Origin: Ornithinimicrobium faecis
GTDB taxonomy: Bacteria; Actinomycetota; Actinomycetes; Actinomycetales; Dermatophilaceae
Assembly (NCBI RefSeq): GCF_023923225.1
Contig: NZ_CP099489.1
Span: forward strand, 2,108,001-2,172,000
Reading direction: 5' to 3'
DNA length: 64,000 nt
In this document: piece after piece, positions 33,890 to 42,177 of the stretch
Numbering within the stretch: position 1 is the first letter of the stretch
Layout of the letters: the number at the start of each line of letters is the position of its first letter
Notes under the pieces: generated by a model
What the model saw: only the letters and a program-made list of their open reading frames with translations
The model's database searches: none
Told to the model about the DNA's origin: nothing
Made by a program: the position numbers and the translations under genes

Positions 33890-36097
33890 TTATTGGTTTG
33901 ATTGAGCGAACACGGGGCCGGCTCGGAATTGGGTCGCGTCGGCTTCGGTGAGGAGCGTGAGACCACCGTTCTGGGTGTCCCACAGGACGTAGTGGGTGAG
34001 TCCGTCGTCAGCGACCCTCACGATGAGGGTGCCGCGGTCGACCCAGCGCACTGGTGTCACGGTGTCAGCGTCGGCCTGCAGGACACTGAGATTGTTCAGC
34101 GTGCCGTCCTTGGCGAGCACCAAGCTCACGGACTCCGGCACTTCGCCCTGCCACCCTTCGGGTTCGATCACGGTCTGGTCCTGGGTGGTGATGACGGTCG
34201 CGACGCGGTCCTCGGCCAGTGCTGACTGGTAGCCAGGCTGGCTGGTGAAGCCCAGCGGGGTTTCCTCGACCACGTCGCCGGCCGCGTCCAGCTGCTGCAG
34301 CACGACCGGGCCGGACTGCTCGATCTCGCCGGACTCCTCGTCCTCGGCGGCCTGCACGATGATGCGCCATGGGGTGATCTCCCGGAGTTGGCTCCACGAG
34401 GCGTCGTGGGTGACCTGCCCGGTTGAGGTGTCGATGATCATCGCGCGGTCCTCGCGCAGGTCGACCGCGAGGCGGTCGTCGTCGAGCCAGAAGAAGTCAT
34501 TGGGGACAGTGTCGGGATACTGCCCGCCGGCCTGGTGCTGGGCTGCCTCACCGGTCGATGCTGTGACGATGACGATGCCCTCGTTGGTGCGGTAGGCGAG
34601 CTGGTGACCCGTGGGAGAGATGGAGGTGTCCAGGAGGGGTGGCGACCCACCGATAGAGAGGTGGGGTCTCGGAGTCACCCGGCCCACGCCGGTGGCGGCC
34701 GTGCGCCACTGCTGGTCTGGCCCCAGGACGAGGAGCGCGCCGTCATCCTCGGACACGACGGCCGCGATGAAGGATTCCGTGGGGTCCTCGGTGAGGGTCG
34801 GTATGCCGTCAGTTGGGGGCTCGAGGACCTCCGGCAGGAGGGTGGCTGCCTGGGTCAACTGCTTGAGGTCGATGAGCTGCATCGCTGGACTCAGGATCTC
34901 GGGCCGCGGATCCTCAACGATGGGTTGCGGGTCGAGGACGGTGGGGGCGACCCAGCCGTCGATGACCAGGTAGTCACCGTGGACGCTGATCTCCGCCCCA
35001 TCCCTGAGCATCCCGGTCACCAGGGACTCCTGGCGGACCCCGGGCCCGTCGCAGCCAAGGGCAAGGACGGCCTCGAAGGGGTCGTGGAAGATCGCTGCCT
35101 CGCCGGTGTCCAGCAGCCAGGACTGCGTGAACCCCCCACCACAGCCACCGGCGATCCTGAGGTCCCCAACCCCCGGCGAGGTGAGCCGCAGGTCCGCCTC
35201 CGGGTCGGGCTCGGTGTCGACGAACTCACGATCCGGGAACTGCGCAACCAGCTCTTCAAGCGGGGCCTCAGCCCAGTCCTGCGCGAGGTCCTCCCACGAC
35301 GCTGCCCGCGCTGCCCCGATCTGCGGGTCCGTGATGTCAGAGCGTGCGAAACCGACAGAGACCGGCTCGAGGACCGGCTCCTCGCCGACAGTGCCGCTCA
35401 AAAGCAAGGTGGTCCCGTCCTGGGCGACCAACGGTGATCCGCTCAGGAGTGACTCCCACCATTCGGAGTCCCGCCAGGACGCCCGGTTGGGCACGCAGGT
35501 TGCCGCCGGGTCTGGGTCGGGATCGACGTCCCAGTCGCCAGTGGTCACCACCCGCCCTCCGGTGACCGTCCCTGGTGCCTGCAGCGCTAGACCACAGCCG
35601 CGGACGGACCAGGTGCCCTCCTCGAGGGTCAGTGTGATGCCAGGGTCGTGCTGCTCGGCCTGCTCGGGGCCTCCCATCCACATGAGTTCATCGGTGAGGT
35701 GCCAGGTTGTGGTCGACCCGTCGTCGGGGGTCCACGGCTCCAAGAGGCCGCCGGCGTGCCCGATCTCGCCCTTCTCGCTGGTGAAGGCCAGCACGGTCGG
35801 CTGCCCGCTTATGGCCGGCTCGTCCGTCCCGGACGTCGGCCCGGCCTCGGAGGTCTGTGCCGTGTCGTCACCGGCGGTGCCTGCCGGCCCTGAGTCAGGC
35901 AGGGACAGCGCGCCGCCGTTCCAGGCGATCGCGCCGACGAGGGCGGCCGCGGCGACCGCGCCACCGGCTCCCCACCATGCCCGAGAAGTGCGACGTTTGC
36001 GGGATCGTCCGGCAGACCAGGCGGTGTGGGACAGGTCCGGGTCGGGGACCTTCTCGGCGGCACGATCCATGGCGTCGCGGATCTCGTTCTCGGACAT
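33890..36097 (-). CDS. Membrane-anchored probable anti-sigma/beta-propeller protein
   Basis: 735 residues from ATG 36097, sharing one base with the sigma-factor stop (TGATG). The N-terminus (residues 1-40) is cytoplasmic and could bind the sigma factor. A single membrane helix (near 43-62, AVAAAALVGAIAW) precedes a Ser/Thr/Asp-rich linker and a large extracellular part with repeated beta-rich blades. Those carry many Trp, Asp and Gly residues, as in a beta-propeller. The gene order sigma then membrane protein is typical of SigE-family regulons. No zinc-binding HxxxCxxC anti-sigma motif is seen, so the anti-sigma role is inferred from context. Confidence 0.72.
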   Translation of the reverse strand: MSENEIRDAMDRAAEKVPDPDLSHTAWSAGRSRKRRTSRAWWGAGGAVAAAALVGAIAWNGGALSLPDSGPAGTAGDDTAQTSEAGPTSGTDEPAISGQPTVLAFTSEKGEIGHAGGLLEPWTPDDGSTTTWHLTDELMWMGGPEQAEQHDPGITLTLEEGTWSVRGCGLALQAPGTVTGGRVVTTGDWDVDPDPDPAATCVPNRASWRDSEWWESLLSGSPLVAQDGTTLLLSGTVGEEPVLEPVSVGFARSDITDPQIGAARAASWEDLAQDWAEAPLEELVAQFPDREFVDTEPDPEADLRLTSPGVGDLRIAGGCGGGFTQSWLLDTGEAAIFHDPFEAVLALGCDGPGVRQESLVTGMLRDGAEISVHGDYLVIDGWVAPTVLDPQPIVEDPRPEILSPAMQLIDLKQLTQAATLLPEVLEPPTDGIPTLTEDPTESFIAAVVSEDDGALLVLGPDQQWRTAATGVGRVTPRPHLSIGGSPPLLDTSISPTGHQLAYRTNEGIVIVTASTGEAAQHQAGGQYPDTVPNDFFWLDDDRLAVDLREDRAMIIDTSTGQVTHDASWSQLREITPWRIIVQAAEDEESGEIEQSGPVVLQQLDAAGDVVEETPLGFTSQPGYQSALAEDRVATVITTQDQTVIEPEGWQGEVPESVSLVLAKDGTLNNLSVLQADADTVTPVRWVDRGTLIVRVADDGLTHYVLWDTQNGGLTLLTEADATQFRAGPVFAQSNQ

Positions 36098-36633
36098 CAG
36101 CGCTCATCTCCCTCAGCGGGTGCAGCAGTGGCCAGGTCGGGCAGCAACCCGCGCAGCGTGACCAGTGCCCGGTGCGCCTGGCTCTTGACGGTGCCCGGGC
36201 TGATCCCGAGGGCATCGGCGATCTGGACCTCGGACTGGTCCTCGTAGTAGCGCAGCACCAGCACCGCCCGCTGCCGCGGCGGCAGCTGGGCCAGCGCGTC
36301 GCGCATGTCTGCCCCGGAGATCCAGGACTCCACCGGGTCCGTCCACTGGTCCTCGCCTCCGGTGCCGGTCAGCGTGTCATCACGGATGTCGTGGGGCCAC
36401 TCGCGTCCGACCTTGCGCCAGCGCGAGACCGCGTCGCGATAGACGATGCGGCGCACGAACCCCTCCGGTGAGCCGGTGCGGACCCGCTCCCAGTGATGGG
36501 CCAGCTTGGTCAGCGCCTCCTGCACTAGATCCTGGGCGATCTGGTGGTCGCCACAGACCAGGTATGCTGCCCGCACCAGTGCACGTTGCCGCGCCCGCAC
36601 GAAGGCGACGAACTCCTCCTCGAGTGGATCCAC
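36097..36633 (-). CDS. SigE-family ECF RNA polymerase sigma factor
   Basis: 178 residues from ATG 36633. Region 2 is seen in YLVCGDHQIAQDLVQEALTK. Region 4 with its helix-turn-helix reads LPPRQRAVLVLRYYEDQSEV followed by IADALGISPGTVKSQAHRAL. Length and sequence fit the actinobacterial SigE-type group. It is the first gene of a two-gene operon with the membrane-anchored protein, which probably controls its activity. An AT-rich stretch upstream (36690-36750) is the likely promoter region. Confidence 0.92.
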   Translation of the reverse strand: MDPLEEEFVAFVRARQRALVRAAYLVCGDHQIAQDLVQEALTKLAHHWERVRTGSPEGFVRRIVYRDAVSRWRKVGREWPHDIRDDTLTGTGGEDQWTDPVESWISGADMRDALAQLPPRQRAVLVLRYYEDQSEVQIADALGISPGTVKSQAHRALVTLRGLLPDLATAAPAEGDER

Positions 36634-36824
36634 GTCACCTCCTGTGCCGACCGTTGACAGCCCCAGCCTGCCGCGTCGGGGGCAGACCCGTTAAGAATTG
36701 AACGCGAAATCAGTCCCGGAAGGTTGCATCAGCGGGAAATCACCGAACGCTCCTACGCCAAGTGTCGGGCCTCCATGCCGGGAGTCAGCACTCAACGCTT
36801 GACAACCGTCCCCCGGGAAGGGAC

Positions 36825-38105
36825 TCAGTCGGTGCTCTTCTCGCAGTCCGGTAGGGGCGGCACCTCGTCCATTGGTCGGACGACAGCGCGGCCCTGAAGG
36901 TGTTTGTCCTGCGCGTCCGTGTGGTGCAGCGCCAGGTGTCCGGGATAGGCGTGGAAGTCGCTCGATCCCAATGGTGCATGGCTGGTGAAGCTCTCACTGC
37001 GAGAGTCGTAGACGTACTGGTGATACTCGGACTCCGAGTCCTGGCCGTACAGGGTGAGCACGTCGTCGTTGAGGGTGAGTGTGCCGACCTCCCACACCTG
37101 TTCGGCCATGGCCGTGCCAGGGCCGGTGATCGTCTCCACGCCTCCCCTGTTGGGGTCGTAGAGGTGCACGGTTGACTGGGTGGTCACCCACGCCAGAGAG
37201 TCTCCGCCCGCGGCAAACTCGCTGAGCCCCTGGGCATCAAGCAACTCAGCCGGAACCTCTGGCACGTCGGCTCCGATCGGGACCTGGAGGACGTGCGCTT
37301 GTCCGTCGTGGGGCCAGGATCCGACCAGCAGGGAGTCGCCGAAGAATTTGGGTTTGTCGAATGGTCCTCGGGCTAAGGTTTCGGTCTGGCCCGTGCCGAC
37401 GTCGTAACTCTTGAGCGCGCGGTAGTCTCGCTCTTCCTCGGTGGGATCGGACTGCACCCAGTAGGCATTCCCATCGTTCATCAGGGGGTACATCAAGGGC
37501 ATAGCGCCCGGGGCTCCGTCGGGGTAGTCCTCGCGGGGGCTGGCTGCAATCTGTGTTGCTTCGCCACGCTCCGCGCTGTCCCAGACAAACCCTGTCCAGG
37601 GGCTGGAGAACAACTCTTCGTTCTCATAGACGGAGAAGGCCAGGTAGCGTCCGTCGAATGAGGCGCCGAGGACCTGCTGACCAGGGGTATCGCTGAGGTC
37701 CATGACCTTCACCTGTTCGCCGTTGGCGGAGGTCCATATGAGGACCACCCCCTCGTCAGCTTCGAGATAGAGCGCCTCTGCCCTGGAACCGTCATCATGG
37801 ACGGTCAACAGCGTCGCAAAGTCGTCTTGGTCGGCCCCGCGGGGTGCCCCCAAAGCGTCTTGCCATGTCTGAGGAAGCTGTACCTCGCACCGCCCGGCAC
37901 CTGCCGGTGGGGCCGCCTGCGTTGCTGGCACCGAATCTTCGGACTCATTAGCTGCCGCAGTGTTTGGCCGTGCCCTGTCCGCTTCGGTCGTGACGTCTGC
38001 AACTGATGTGGGCGAGGGAGAGACGGTCGCGGTGGGCGAGCAGGCGGTGAGGCCAAGGGCCGTGAGCAGAGCCAGAGTGACGGCCGCAGTGCCCCTACCA
38101 GACAT
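36825..38105 (-). CDS. Lipoprotein with probable beta-propeller domain
   Basis: 426 residues from ATG 38105; an in-frame ATG at 38165 would give an unusually long signal peptide. The lipobox LTAC (near residue 21) is preceded by a basic and hydrophobic segment. After a Thr/Ser/Ala-rich linker come repeated beta-strand blocks (DGRYLAFSVYENE, DSLAWVTTQSTVHLYDP), suggesting a propeller. It resembles the extracellular part of the protein encoded after the sigma factor and may be a paralogous exported sensor. It lies just left of the cassette array. Confidence 0.7.
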   Translation of the reverse strand: MSGRGTAAVTLALLTALGLTACSPTATVSPSPTSVADVTTEADRARPNTAAANESEDSVPATQAAPPAGAGRCEVQLPQTWQDALGAPRGADQDDFATLLTVHDDGSRAEALYLEADEGVVLIWTSANGEQVKVMDLSDTPGQQVLGASFDGRYLAFSVYENEELFSSPWTGFVWDSAERGEATQIAASPREDYPDGAPGAMPLMYPLMNDGNAYWVQSDPTEEERDYRALKSYDVGTGQTETLARGPFDKPKFFGDSLLVGSWPHDGQAHVLQVPIGADVPEVPAELLDAQGLSEFAAGGDSLAWVTTQSTVHLYDPNRGGVETITGPGTAMAEQVWEVGTLTLNDDVLTLYGQDSESEYHQYVYDSRSESFTSHAPLGSSDFHAYPGHLALHHTDAQDKHLQGRAVVRPMDEVPPLPDCEKSTD

Positions 38106-38282
38106 GGCCACGATCAACGCCTGCCCCACCACTGGCCGGGTCCACGTAGTAGGCAGTCGAAACATGGTTGCCGTAGCCCCTGATCGCGCAGATGTGTTTC
38201 ACAGTCTGCGCAGACTACCCAGGATTGAGTCAGCTGGTGGAGACCTCACCACTCGCTGGGCTCAACTCGGCCCGAACCACCT

Positions 38283-38301
38283 GCGGCAGATGTACGCGTG
38301 C
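38283..38301 (+). other. Cassette site 1 (variant)
   Basis: GCGGCA at 38283-38288 after ACCACCT, with TGC 10 nt later instead of 6 or 8. It is the leftmost recognised site, and the left flank ACCT is shared with several others. Confidence 0.45.
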
Positions 38302-38344
38302 GCGGATGGCAACCAGCCGGGGATAGGCACGACATAATGTTGGA

Positions 38345-38620
38345 GTGTCGCTTCGTGTCGTTGGGCAACAGGCGCTTTTCTTCGTCGGCGCTGCGCTCAT
38401 ATTTGCTGGCGTGGTCACTTATGCTGCCGAGGGCTCCAGTTCCTTCGGTTGGTTCGCTTACCAACCCTTGGGCGATTCGGTCGACTCCAACCTTCTGATC
38501 CTTCTGCCAGGTCATATCTGGGGACTAGGCATGAGCTTCGTTGGCTTACTGGTGCTGACTGGCTTGGTCGGTTACCGACTGGGTCTGAGGCGTCACTCCC
38601 ACGCGCAGAGTCAGGACTGA
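38345..38620 (+). CDS. Small two-helix membrane protein (cassette cargo)
   Basis: 91 residues from GTG 38345, exactly 6 nt after CATAAT (38333-38338). Two membrane helices (near 8-26 and 52-74) and a basic, His-rich tail are visible. It fills the cassette between sites 1 and 2. The family is unknown. Confidence 0.6.
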   Translation: MSLRVVGQQALFFVGAALIFAGVVTYAAEGSSSFGWFAYQPLGDSVDSNLLILLPGHIWGLGMSFVGLLVLTGLVGYRLGLRRHSHAQSQD

Positions 38621-38663
38621 GCGCGCCGCAGAGAAGTCGGGCGCGCCGCGTTCATAGCTACTC

Positions 38664-38678
38664 GCGGCAGCAGCGTGC
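38664..38678 (+). other. Cassette site 2
   Basis: GCGGCA-GCAGCG-TGC, 44 nt after the stop of the membrane-protein gene. Only 28 bp separate its GCGGCA from that of site 3. Confidence 0.6.
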
Positions 38679-38691
38679 GCGCGCGCTCAGC

Positions 38692-38708
38692 GCGGCATGC
38701 GCGTCTGC
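38692..38708 (+). other. Cassette site 3
   Basis: GCGGCA-TGCGCGTC-TGC, the 8-nt spacer form, at the left end of the RHH/BrnT-like cassette. The promoter of that cassette (GTGACA 38712-38717, TACGCT 38736-38741) follows at once. Confidence 0.65.
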
Positions 38709-38747
38709 ACGGTGACAGGTCCCCCCATTCTGTATTACGCTTTAGAG

Positions 38748-38996
38748 ATGGAGAAGATCGAGGGCGTCCCGGTCACCGACGAGATGATCCAGAAGTGGGC
38801 CGACGAGGCTGAGAAGGGCTACGACGTCGATCAACTGCGCAAGCGAGGCCGTAAGCTAATGGGCGATGGCCCAGCTCGAGTGGTGCCGGTCCGTCTCGAC
38901 GACACCCTGCTCATGGCACTGGACAAGCGTGCCGAACGTGATCACACAACCCGCTCTGAGCTGATCCGTGCGGCCCTGCGTGCCTACGTCGCGTGA
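38748..38996 (+). CDS. Ribbon-helix-helix antitoxin-like protein
   Basis: 82 residues from ATG 38748, 6 nt after TACGCT, with GTGACA 18 nt further upstream: a complete leaderless promoter. The C-terminal 45 residues (VVPVRLDDTLLMALDKRAER, TTRSELIRAALRAYV) form a CopG/Arc ribbon-helix-helix DNA-binding domain. The N-terminal half is probably the toxin-binding part. The stop overlaps the start of the BrnT-like gene (GTGA). Antitoxin and autorepressor roles are inferred. Confidence 0.8.
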   Translation: MEKIEGVPVTDEMIQKWADEAEKGYDVDQLRKRGRKLMGDGPARVVPVRLDDTLLMALDKRAERDHTTRSELIRAALRAYVA

Positions 38997-39232
38997 AGGT
39001 CAACCCTTCAGCGCTCAAGCACGGCATCAGCGAACCCGACGTTCTGTATGCGGTCAACCACTGGGCCTACGCCAGCGATCCAGACGATGACATGCCCGCC
39101 AAGCAGTTCGTGCTGGGCTTCGACCGCAGCGGCCGACTTCTCGAGCTCACCATCCTGACCTTCGACAGTGGGCACCAACTCGTGATTCACGCGATGAAGG
39201 CTCGGCGCAAGTACCTGCACCTGCTCGAATGA
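38993..39232 (+). CDS. BrnT-like toxin
   Basis: 79 residues from GTG 38993. KHGISEPDVLYAV at the start and DRSGRLLELTILTF plus VIHAMKARRKYLHLL at the end match the layout of BrnT, a RelE-fold ribonuclease toxin. It is clearly homologous to the 78-residue protein of cassette B (KHGI/RHGI, LLEL/WLEL, IHAMKARRKY/IHADRLRPKF), yet the partner gene differs in family and order. Catalytic residues cannot be assigned with certainty. Confidence 0.7.
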   Translation: MKVNPSALKHGISEPDVLYAVNHWAYASDPDDDMPAKQFVLGFDRSGRLLELTILTFDSGHQLVIHAMKARRKYLHLLE

Positions 39233-39264
39233 GCAGACACGCACGTTGGGCACTCGACCTTAGT

Positions 39265-39281
39265 GCGGCAGTTTAGGAAGC
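39265..39281 (+). other. Cassette site 4 (variant), left end of integrase module 1
   Basis: GCGGCA followed after 8 nt by AGC. It overlaps the hicB stop codon (39273-39275). A further degenerate site, GAGCAGACACGCACGTT, lies at about 39236-39252. The equivalent position in module 2 is 47234-47250. Confidence 0.5.
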
Positions 39282-39614
39282 GTCTGAGAGGCGGCGTACG
39301 AGGTACTGGTTCAGGCTGAGGTGTTCCTGGGCGGCGTTCACGGCTAGCTGGCGGTGTAGGTACTCTCCTACGCGCAGGTTGAATTTGCCTGAGTAGTTGC
39401 GGGTCGCAAAGGGCACGGGCACGGGCTCGCCGGTGGCGGTGAGATCGTCGACGACTTCGCGGACGAGGTCACGCAGGCCGGCCAGTGCCTCTTCCTGGGT
39501 GCTGGCCAGCCAGGACAGGGATGGCAGCTCGAGGCAGGTAGCGAGGAACTCCTGGTCCTCGGCGGACCAGGTGACGCGGTAGCCGTAGTGGGTGATGTCG
39601 ATGGTCGTGGTCAT
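39273..39614 (-). CDS. hicB: HicB family antitoxin, copy 1
   Basis: 113 residues from ATG 39614. The N-terminal HicB partial RNase-H-like fold (HYGYRVTWSAEDQEFLATCLELPSL) is followed by a C-terminal ribbon-helix-helix (NLRVGEYLHRQLAVNAAQEH, LSLNQYLVRRL). It lies downstream of the recombinase and the hicA remnant. The ancestral hicA stop overlapped this start by ATGA. HicB2 at 47.3 kb is a close homologue. Its own toxin is truncated, so it may only cross-neutralise HicA2 or act as a repressor. Confidence 0.85.
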   Translation of the reverse strand: MTTTIDITHYGYRVTWSAEDQEFLATCLELPSLSWLASTQEEALAGLRDLVREVVDDLTATGEPVPVPFATRNYSGKFNLRVGEYLHRQLAVNAAQEHLSLNQYLVRRLSDAS

Positions 39615-39859
39615 CGCTGTGCCTCCTTCTTGTCGATTGCTGTCAGCACCTGTCGGACCTGTTAGGTCTTGGCCTTGCCGTGCTCATTCTGGATATTTAC
39701 GCGCGGGTCACCGGGCCAGGGCGTCTTGAACACCGCGTGAGAACCCCCGCGTGTCCGCGGTGGACCGAAGTAGTGCTCACATACCTTGGCAAGTTCCTCG
39801 TACCGCACGTTGCGAGGGTTGGTTCTCATCGAGTCCAGGATCTTCGCGACGGACGGCAC
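39611..39859 (-). pseudogene. hicA: hicA toxin copy 1, truncated by a nonsense mutation
   Basis: It starts at GTG 39859 and stops early at TAA 39664-39662 after 65 residues. Compared with intact HicA2 (82 residues), a Tyr codon TAC has become TAA right after GKAK. The remaining codons still encode QVRQVLTAIDKKEAQR in frame down to a TGA at 39613-39611 overlapping the hicB start. The lost part includes the C-terminal helix of the double-stranded RNA-binding-like fold. The catalytic His in GGSHAVFK is retained. Toxin activity is probably lost. Confidence 0.85.
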
Positions 39860-39864
39860 GCTCC

Positions 39865-39884
39865 ATGGTACCGCGGACAGTACC
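39865..39884 (-). promoter_or_regulatory. Promoter and operator of hicAB copy 1
   Basis: On the minus strand TACCAT (39870-39865) ends 5 nt before the GTG start, with TTGAGC 17 nt upstream. The inverted repeat GGTAC-N8-GTACC (39867-39884) overlaps the -10 box. The same GGTAC/GTACC arms are at the same place in copy 2, which supports a HicB operator. Confidence 0.7.
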
Positions 39885-39933
39885 GAGGCTCAACGGCTTG
39901 AGGGTCGCTCTTTCGCTGCGCTGTCAGGCAAGG

Positions 39934-40857
39934 TCAGGTGCCTGAGGCCATGTAGGCGGCGAGGATGTAGTTGGGGTGGCGGTCCAGGTTCTTACGGGCC
40001 CGGTCGTAGCGCATCGTGGTGCGCGGGTCGGCGTGACGGGCGGCGATCTGCACGTCGCGCAGGTCCACGCCCGCGTCGAGCATGGTGGTAACGAAGGTGT
40101 GGCGCAGCATGTGCGGGTGCATCCGAGGCAAGCTGATGCCCGCATCCTCCGCTAGATGCCGCAGGCGACGCGTGGCGGCGTGCCGGTCCATCCGCACCTG
40201 CCGACGATTGCGCAGGACCGGACCCGCGTCTCGGCCATCCACCGCTCGTTCGATTGCCCGTTGCACGGTCGGCGGCAGAGGTGTCAGCACAACTTGGGAG
40301 CCTTTCCCGCGGACTTTCAGAACCCGGTGGCCGTGCTCCTCGCGCAGGTCCTCGACGTCCGCACCGCAGGCCTCGAAGATCCGCAGGCCCAGGAGCCCGA
40401 GCATGGTGACCAGCGCGAAATCGTTGATGTTCGGGCTCGACCGGGCAGCGTGCAACATCGCCTCGAACTGCAGGTGAGACAGGCCCAGTGTGGGCGATTC
40501 GGGAGGGACATGAGGGCGACGGACGTGCTCGGCCGGGGACATCTCCAGGAGCCCGTCGATCAAACAGGTGCGGTAGAACCCCACGACCACGGACAGTCGG
40601 CGGGAGATCGTGGCCGGCCTGTACCGGCGAATCTCCTGCATCCACCGCACGTACAGCTCGACATGTACCCGGCCAGCGGCCAACGGGCCAAGGCCGCGGT
40701 CCGCGCACCAGATCAGGAAACATCGCAGATCTGAGTCGGTGTGGCTCCGAGTCAGCCCGGTGTACCGGGCCAGATGCGCCGCGACCGCACGACGCAAGAC
40801 ACCGTCATCACCAAGCGCGACGGGAACGAGAACAGGCTGGGACCGGGATGCACTCAT
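39934..40857 (-). CDS. Tyrosine recombinase, integrase module 1
   Basis: 307 residues from ATG 40857. An N-terminal SAM-like core-binding domain (residues 15-105) precedes the catalytic domain with Arg in GLLGLRIFEACG, HMLRHTFVTTML (His-x2-Arg), HADPRTTMRY with the second His and the nucleophile Tyr. It resembles XerC/XerD-type enzymes and lacks the extra helix seen between conserved patches in IntI. Module 2 carries a homologue, roughly four-fifths identical by eye. It is transcribed away from a cassette site 58 nt upstream, the layout of intI and attI. It probably moves the cassettes here. Confidence 0.92.
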   Translation of the reverse strand: MSASRSQPVLVPVALGDDGVLRRAVAAHLARYTGLTRSHTDSDLRCFLIWCADRGLGPLAAGRVHVELYVRWMQEIRRYRPATISRRLSVVVGFYRTCLIDGLLEMSPAEHVRRPHVPPESPTLGLSHLQFEAMLHAARSSPNINDFALVTMLGLLGLRIFEACGADVEDLREEHGHRVLKVRGKGSQVVLTPLPPTVQRAIERAVDGRDAGPVLRNRRQVRMDRHAATRRLRHLAEDAGISLPRMHPHMLRHTFVTTMLDAGVDLRDVQIAARHADPRTTMRYDRARKNLDRHPNYILAAYMASGT

Positions 40858-40914
40858 AGGCCATCATGACGCTGCCCGTGCACCACGGAGAAGGCCACGA
40901 CCCACGCGCCCGCC

Positions 40915-40931
40915 GCGGCAGCAGAGAGTGC
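40915..40931 (+). other. Cassette site 5, upstream of integrase 1 (attI-like position)
   Basis: GCGGCA-GCAGAGAG-TGC, 58 nt upstream of the recombinase start and oriented toward the array. Site 48906-48920 has the same relation to integrase 2. Confidence 0.65.
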
Positions 40932-41015
40932 TTCTAAGGCGCCCCGGGATCTTCATTGAGCTCTTCCCGAAGTCGAACCCACCAGGGGCCGGCTCGTCAG
41001 TCGCCAAGCGCAAGA

Positions 41016-41444
41016 TCAGCGGTCCGGACCGCTCCGAGGGCGTTTGACGATCGCAGCGAGCAGAGCCAGTGCCGGCGTCAGGAGGGACACGGCAGCCACG
41101 GTGGCCGCACCGTGGACCGAGGTGAAGAGTGAAACCAGGGTGGCGACGATGGCGGTGAAGAGAAACCACATAGGGAGAGCGAGCACTGCCAGCACCACAA
41201 ACAACGGGCGCAGGCGTGGGAGAGGGCGAACCACTGTTGTTGACCCAGTAATCAGGGCGATCAAGCCGACCGACCACAGCCACCACGCCGCCCGCCAACG
41301 TGCCGGATCCTCCAACGTGCCGCACTGGGCGATCTGGCAGGCGCCGGTCACGATCAGTTCCGGCTGCGGGGGTGCCCACACGCTCGCGGCCGCCATGATC
41401 ACGAGCCCGGCCAGCATCAGGAGCGCGGGAAGCTTCAGTCGCAC
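41016..41444 (-). CDS. Four-helix membrane protein (cassette cargo)
   Basis: 142 residues from GTG 41444, 6 nt after CAGACT on the minus strand. Four hydrophobic segments are clear (near 6-23, 52-70, 79-100 and 108-130); a short soluble loop with two Cys (GACQIAQCGT) follows the first. It occupies the cassette between sites at 40915 and 41518. The family is unknown. Confidence 0.65.
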   Translation of the reverse strand: MRLKLPALLMLAGLVIMAAASVWAPPQPELIVTGACQIAQCGTLEDPARWRAAWWLWSVGLIALITGSTTVVRPLPRLRPLFVVLAVLALPMWFLFTAIVATLVSLFTSVHGAATVAAVSLLTPALALLAAIVKRPRSGPDR

Positions 41445-41517
41445 GGTGTCAGTCTGACCCAAGCTTTGGCCCGGCTGGACGGATCGCACATCGACCGACC
41501 CTCGGCACGAGCCGGAC

Positions 41518-41532
41518 GCGGCATGACAGTGC
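41518..41532 (+). other. Cassette site 6, left end of cassette A1
   Basis: GCGGCA-TGACAG-TGC followed by GTTTCG. Everything right of GCGGCA recurs at 45731; the left flank (GAGCCGGAC) does not. Confidence 0.8.
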
Positions 41533-42140
41533 GTTTCGTGCAGGTCCCATCCGAACGCCTCTAGGCTCGCAGCATGAAGCCAGCCCCTCGGCAGGTAGCC
41601 AAAACCGTGACTCAGATCCTCCGGTCAGTCTGGCCGCAGGGCCTCGATGAGGGACTCCTATGGCTGGAGGCGATGGGAATTCGGACCGACACGGCCACGG
41701 AGACACCCCGGAGACGATCCTCTCGTTCCTGGCATATGGCCTCCATGCCCACGTGGGGGACGGCGAGAGCGGGTTGGGGCACTTACCAGGACCGGTTCGC
41801 CGACGTTTTCTGGTTCCTCTGGGACGACGAAAGCTCCGAGCGCGTCCTTCACGCGGCGACCGAACTGGCTGACCATCTCGCCGACGCCCTGGGTGAACCG
41901 ACAGAGACCACAGAACCGACACCACTCAGCGGAGGGACCTGGTGGTGGCAACTGGAAGGGCACAGCATCGAGATGTATGCCTACACCGACGCCCGAACGC
42001 CTGATGGCCACCCGACAGGGCCGCCCTGCGTGCAGCTGTCCGTCGACCTGCGAGAGGTGTCAGATCCTCGCGAAGCCGAAGCGCGTCGGTTGCAAGGAGC
42101 GCCGGGGTTTGGATAGTGCCGTCAAGCGCGACCTGCGGCA
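41524..42140 (+). repeat. Cassette A, copy 1 (617 bp)
   Basis: The interval from just after GCGGCA at 41518-41523 to the end of GCGGCA at 42135-42140. It is repeated without any difference I can see at 45731-46347. It contains the 180-residue gene and its promoter. Here it precedes cassette B; in the second locus it follows it. Confidence 0.9.
41574..42116 (+). CDS. Cassette A protein of unknown function, copy 1
   Basis: 180 residues from ATG 41574, 6 nt after TAGGCT (41562-41567), so leaderless. The ends look like a normal folded protein (VAKTVTQILRSVWPQGL; DRFADVFWFLWDDESSERVL). Residues 40-65 read as Arg/Ser-rich low-quality sequence, while frame +3 across the same bases gives a plausible DTPETILSFLAYGLHAHVGD. 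A pair of compensating indels may therefore have altered this stretch before the cassette was duplicated, since both copies share it. The family is unknown. Confidence 0.6.
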   Translation: MKPAPRQVAKTVTQILRSVWPQGLDEGLLWLEAMGIRTDTATETPRRRSSRSWHMASMPTWGTARAGWGTYQDRFADVFWFLWDDESSERVLHAATELADHLADALGEPTETTEPTPLSGGTWWWQLEGHSIEMYAYTDARTPDGHPTGPPCVQLSVDLREVSDPREAEARRLQGAPGFG

Positions 42141-42151
42141 TGTGCGGATGC
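42135..42151 (+). other. Cassette site 7, A1/B1 junction
   Basis: GCGGCA-TGTGCGGA-TGC. The left flank (GCGCGACCT) recurs at 46333-46341 and the right flank recurs at 45137, each with a different partner. Confidence 0.8.
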
Positions 42152-42177
42152 TTCTGGTCGCATGGACCTACCTACTG

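Noticed and set aside
36045..36310. Further GCGGCA matches inside the sigma-factor and anti-sigma genes
   Set aside because: GCGGCA alone is common in DNA of this composition. These lie inside coding sequence and lack TGC at 6 or 8 nt, so they are background.
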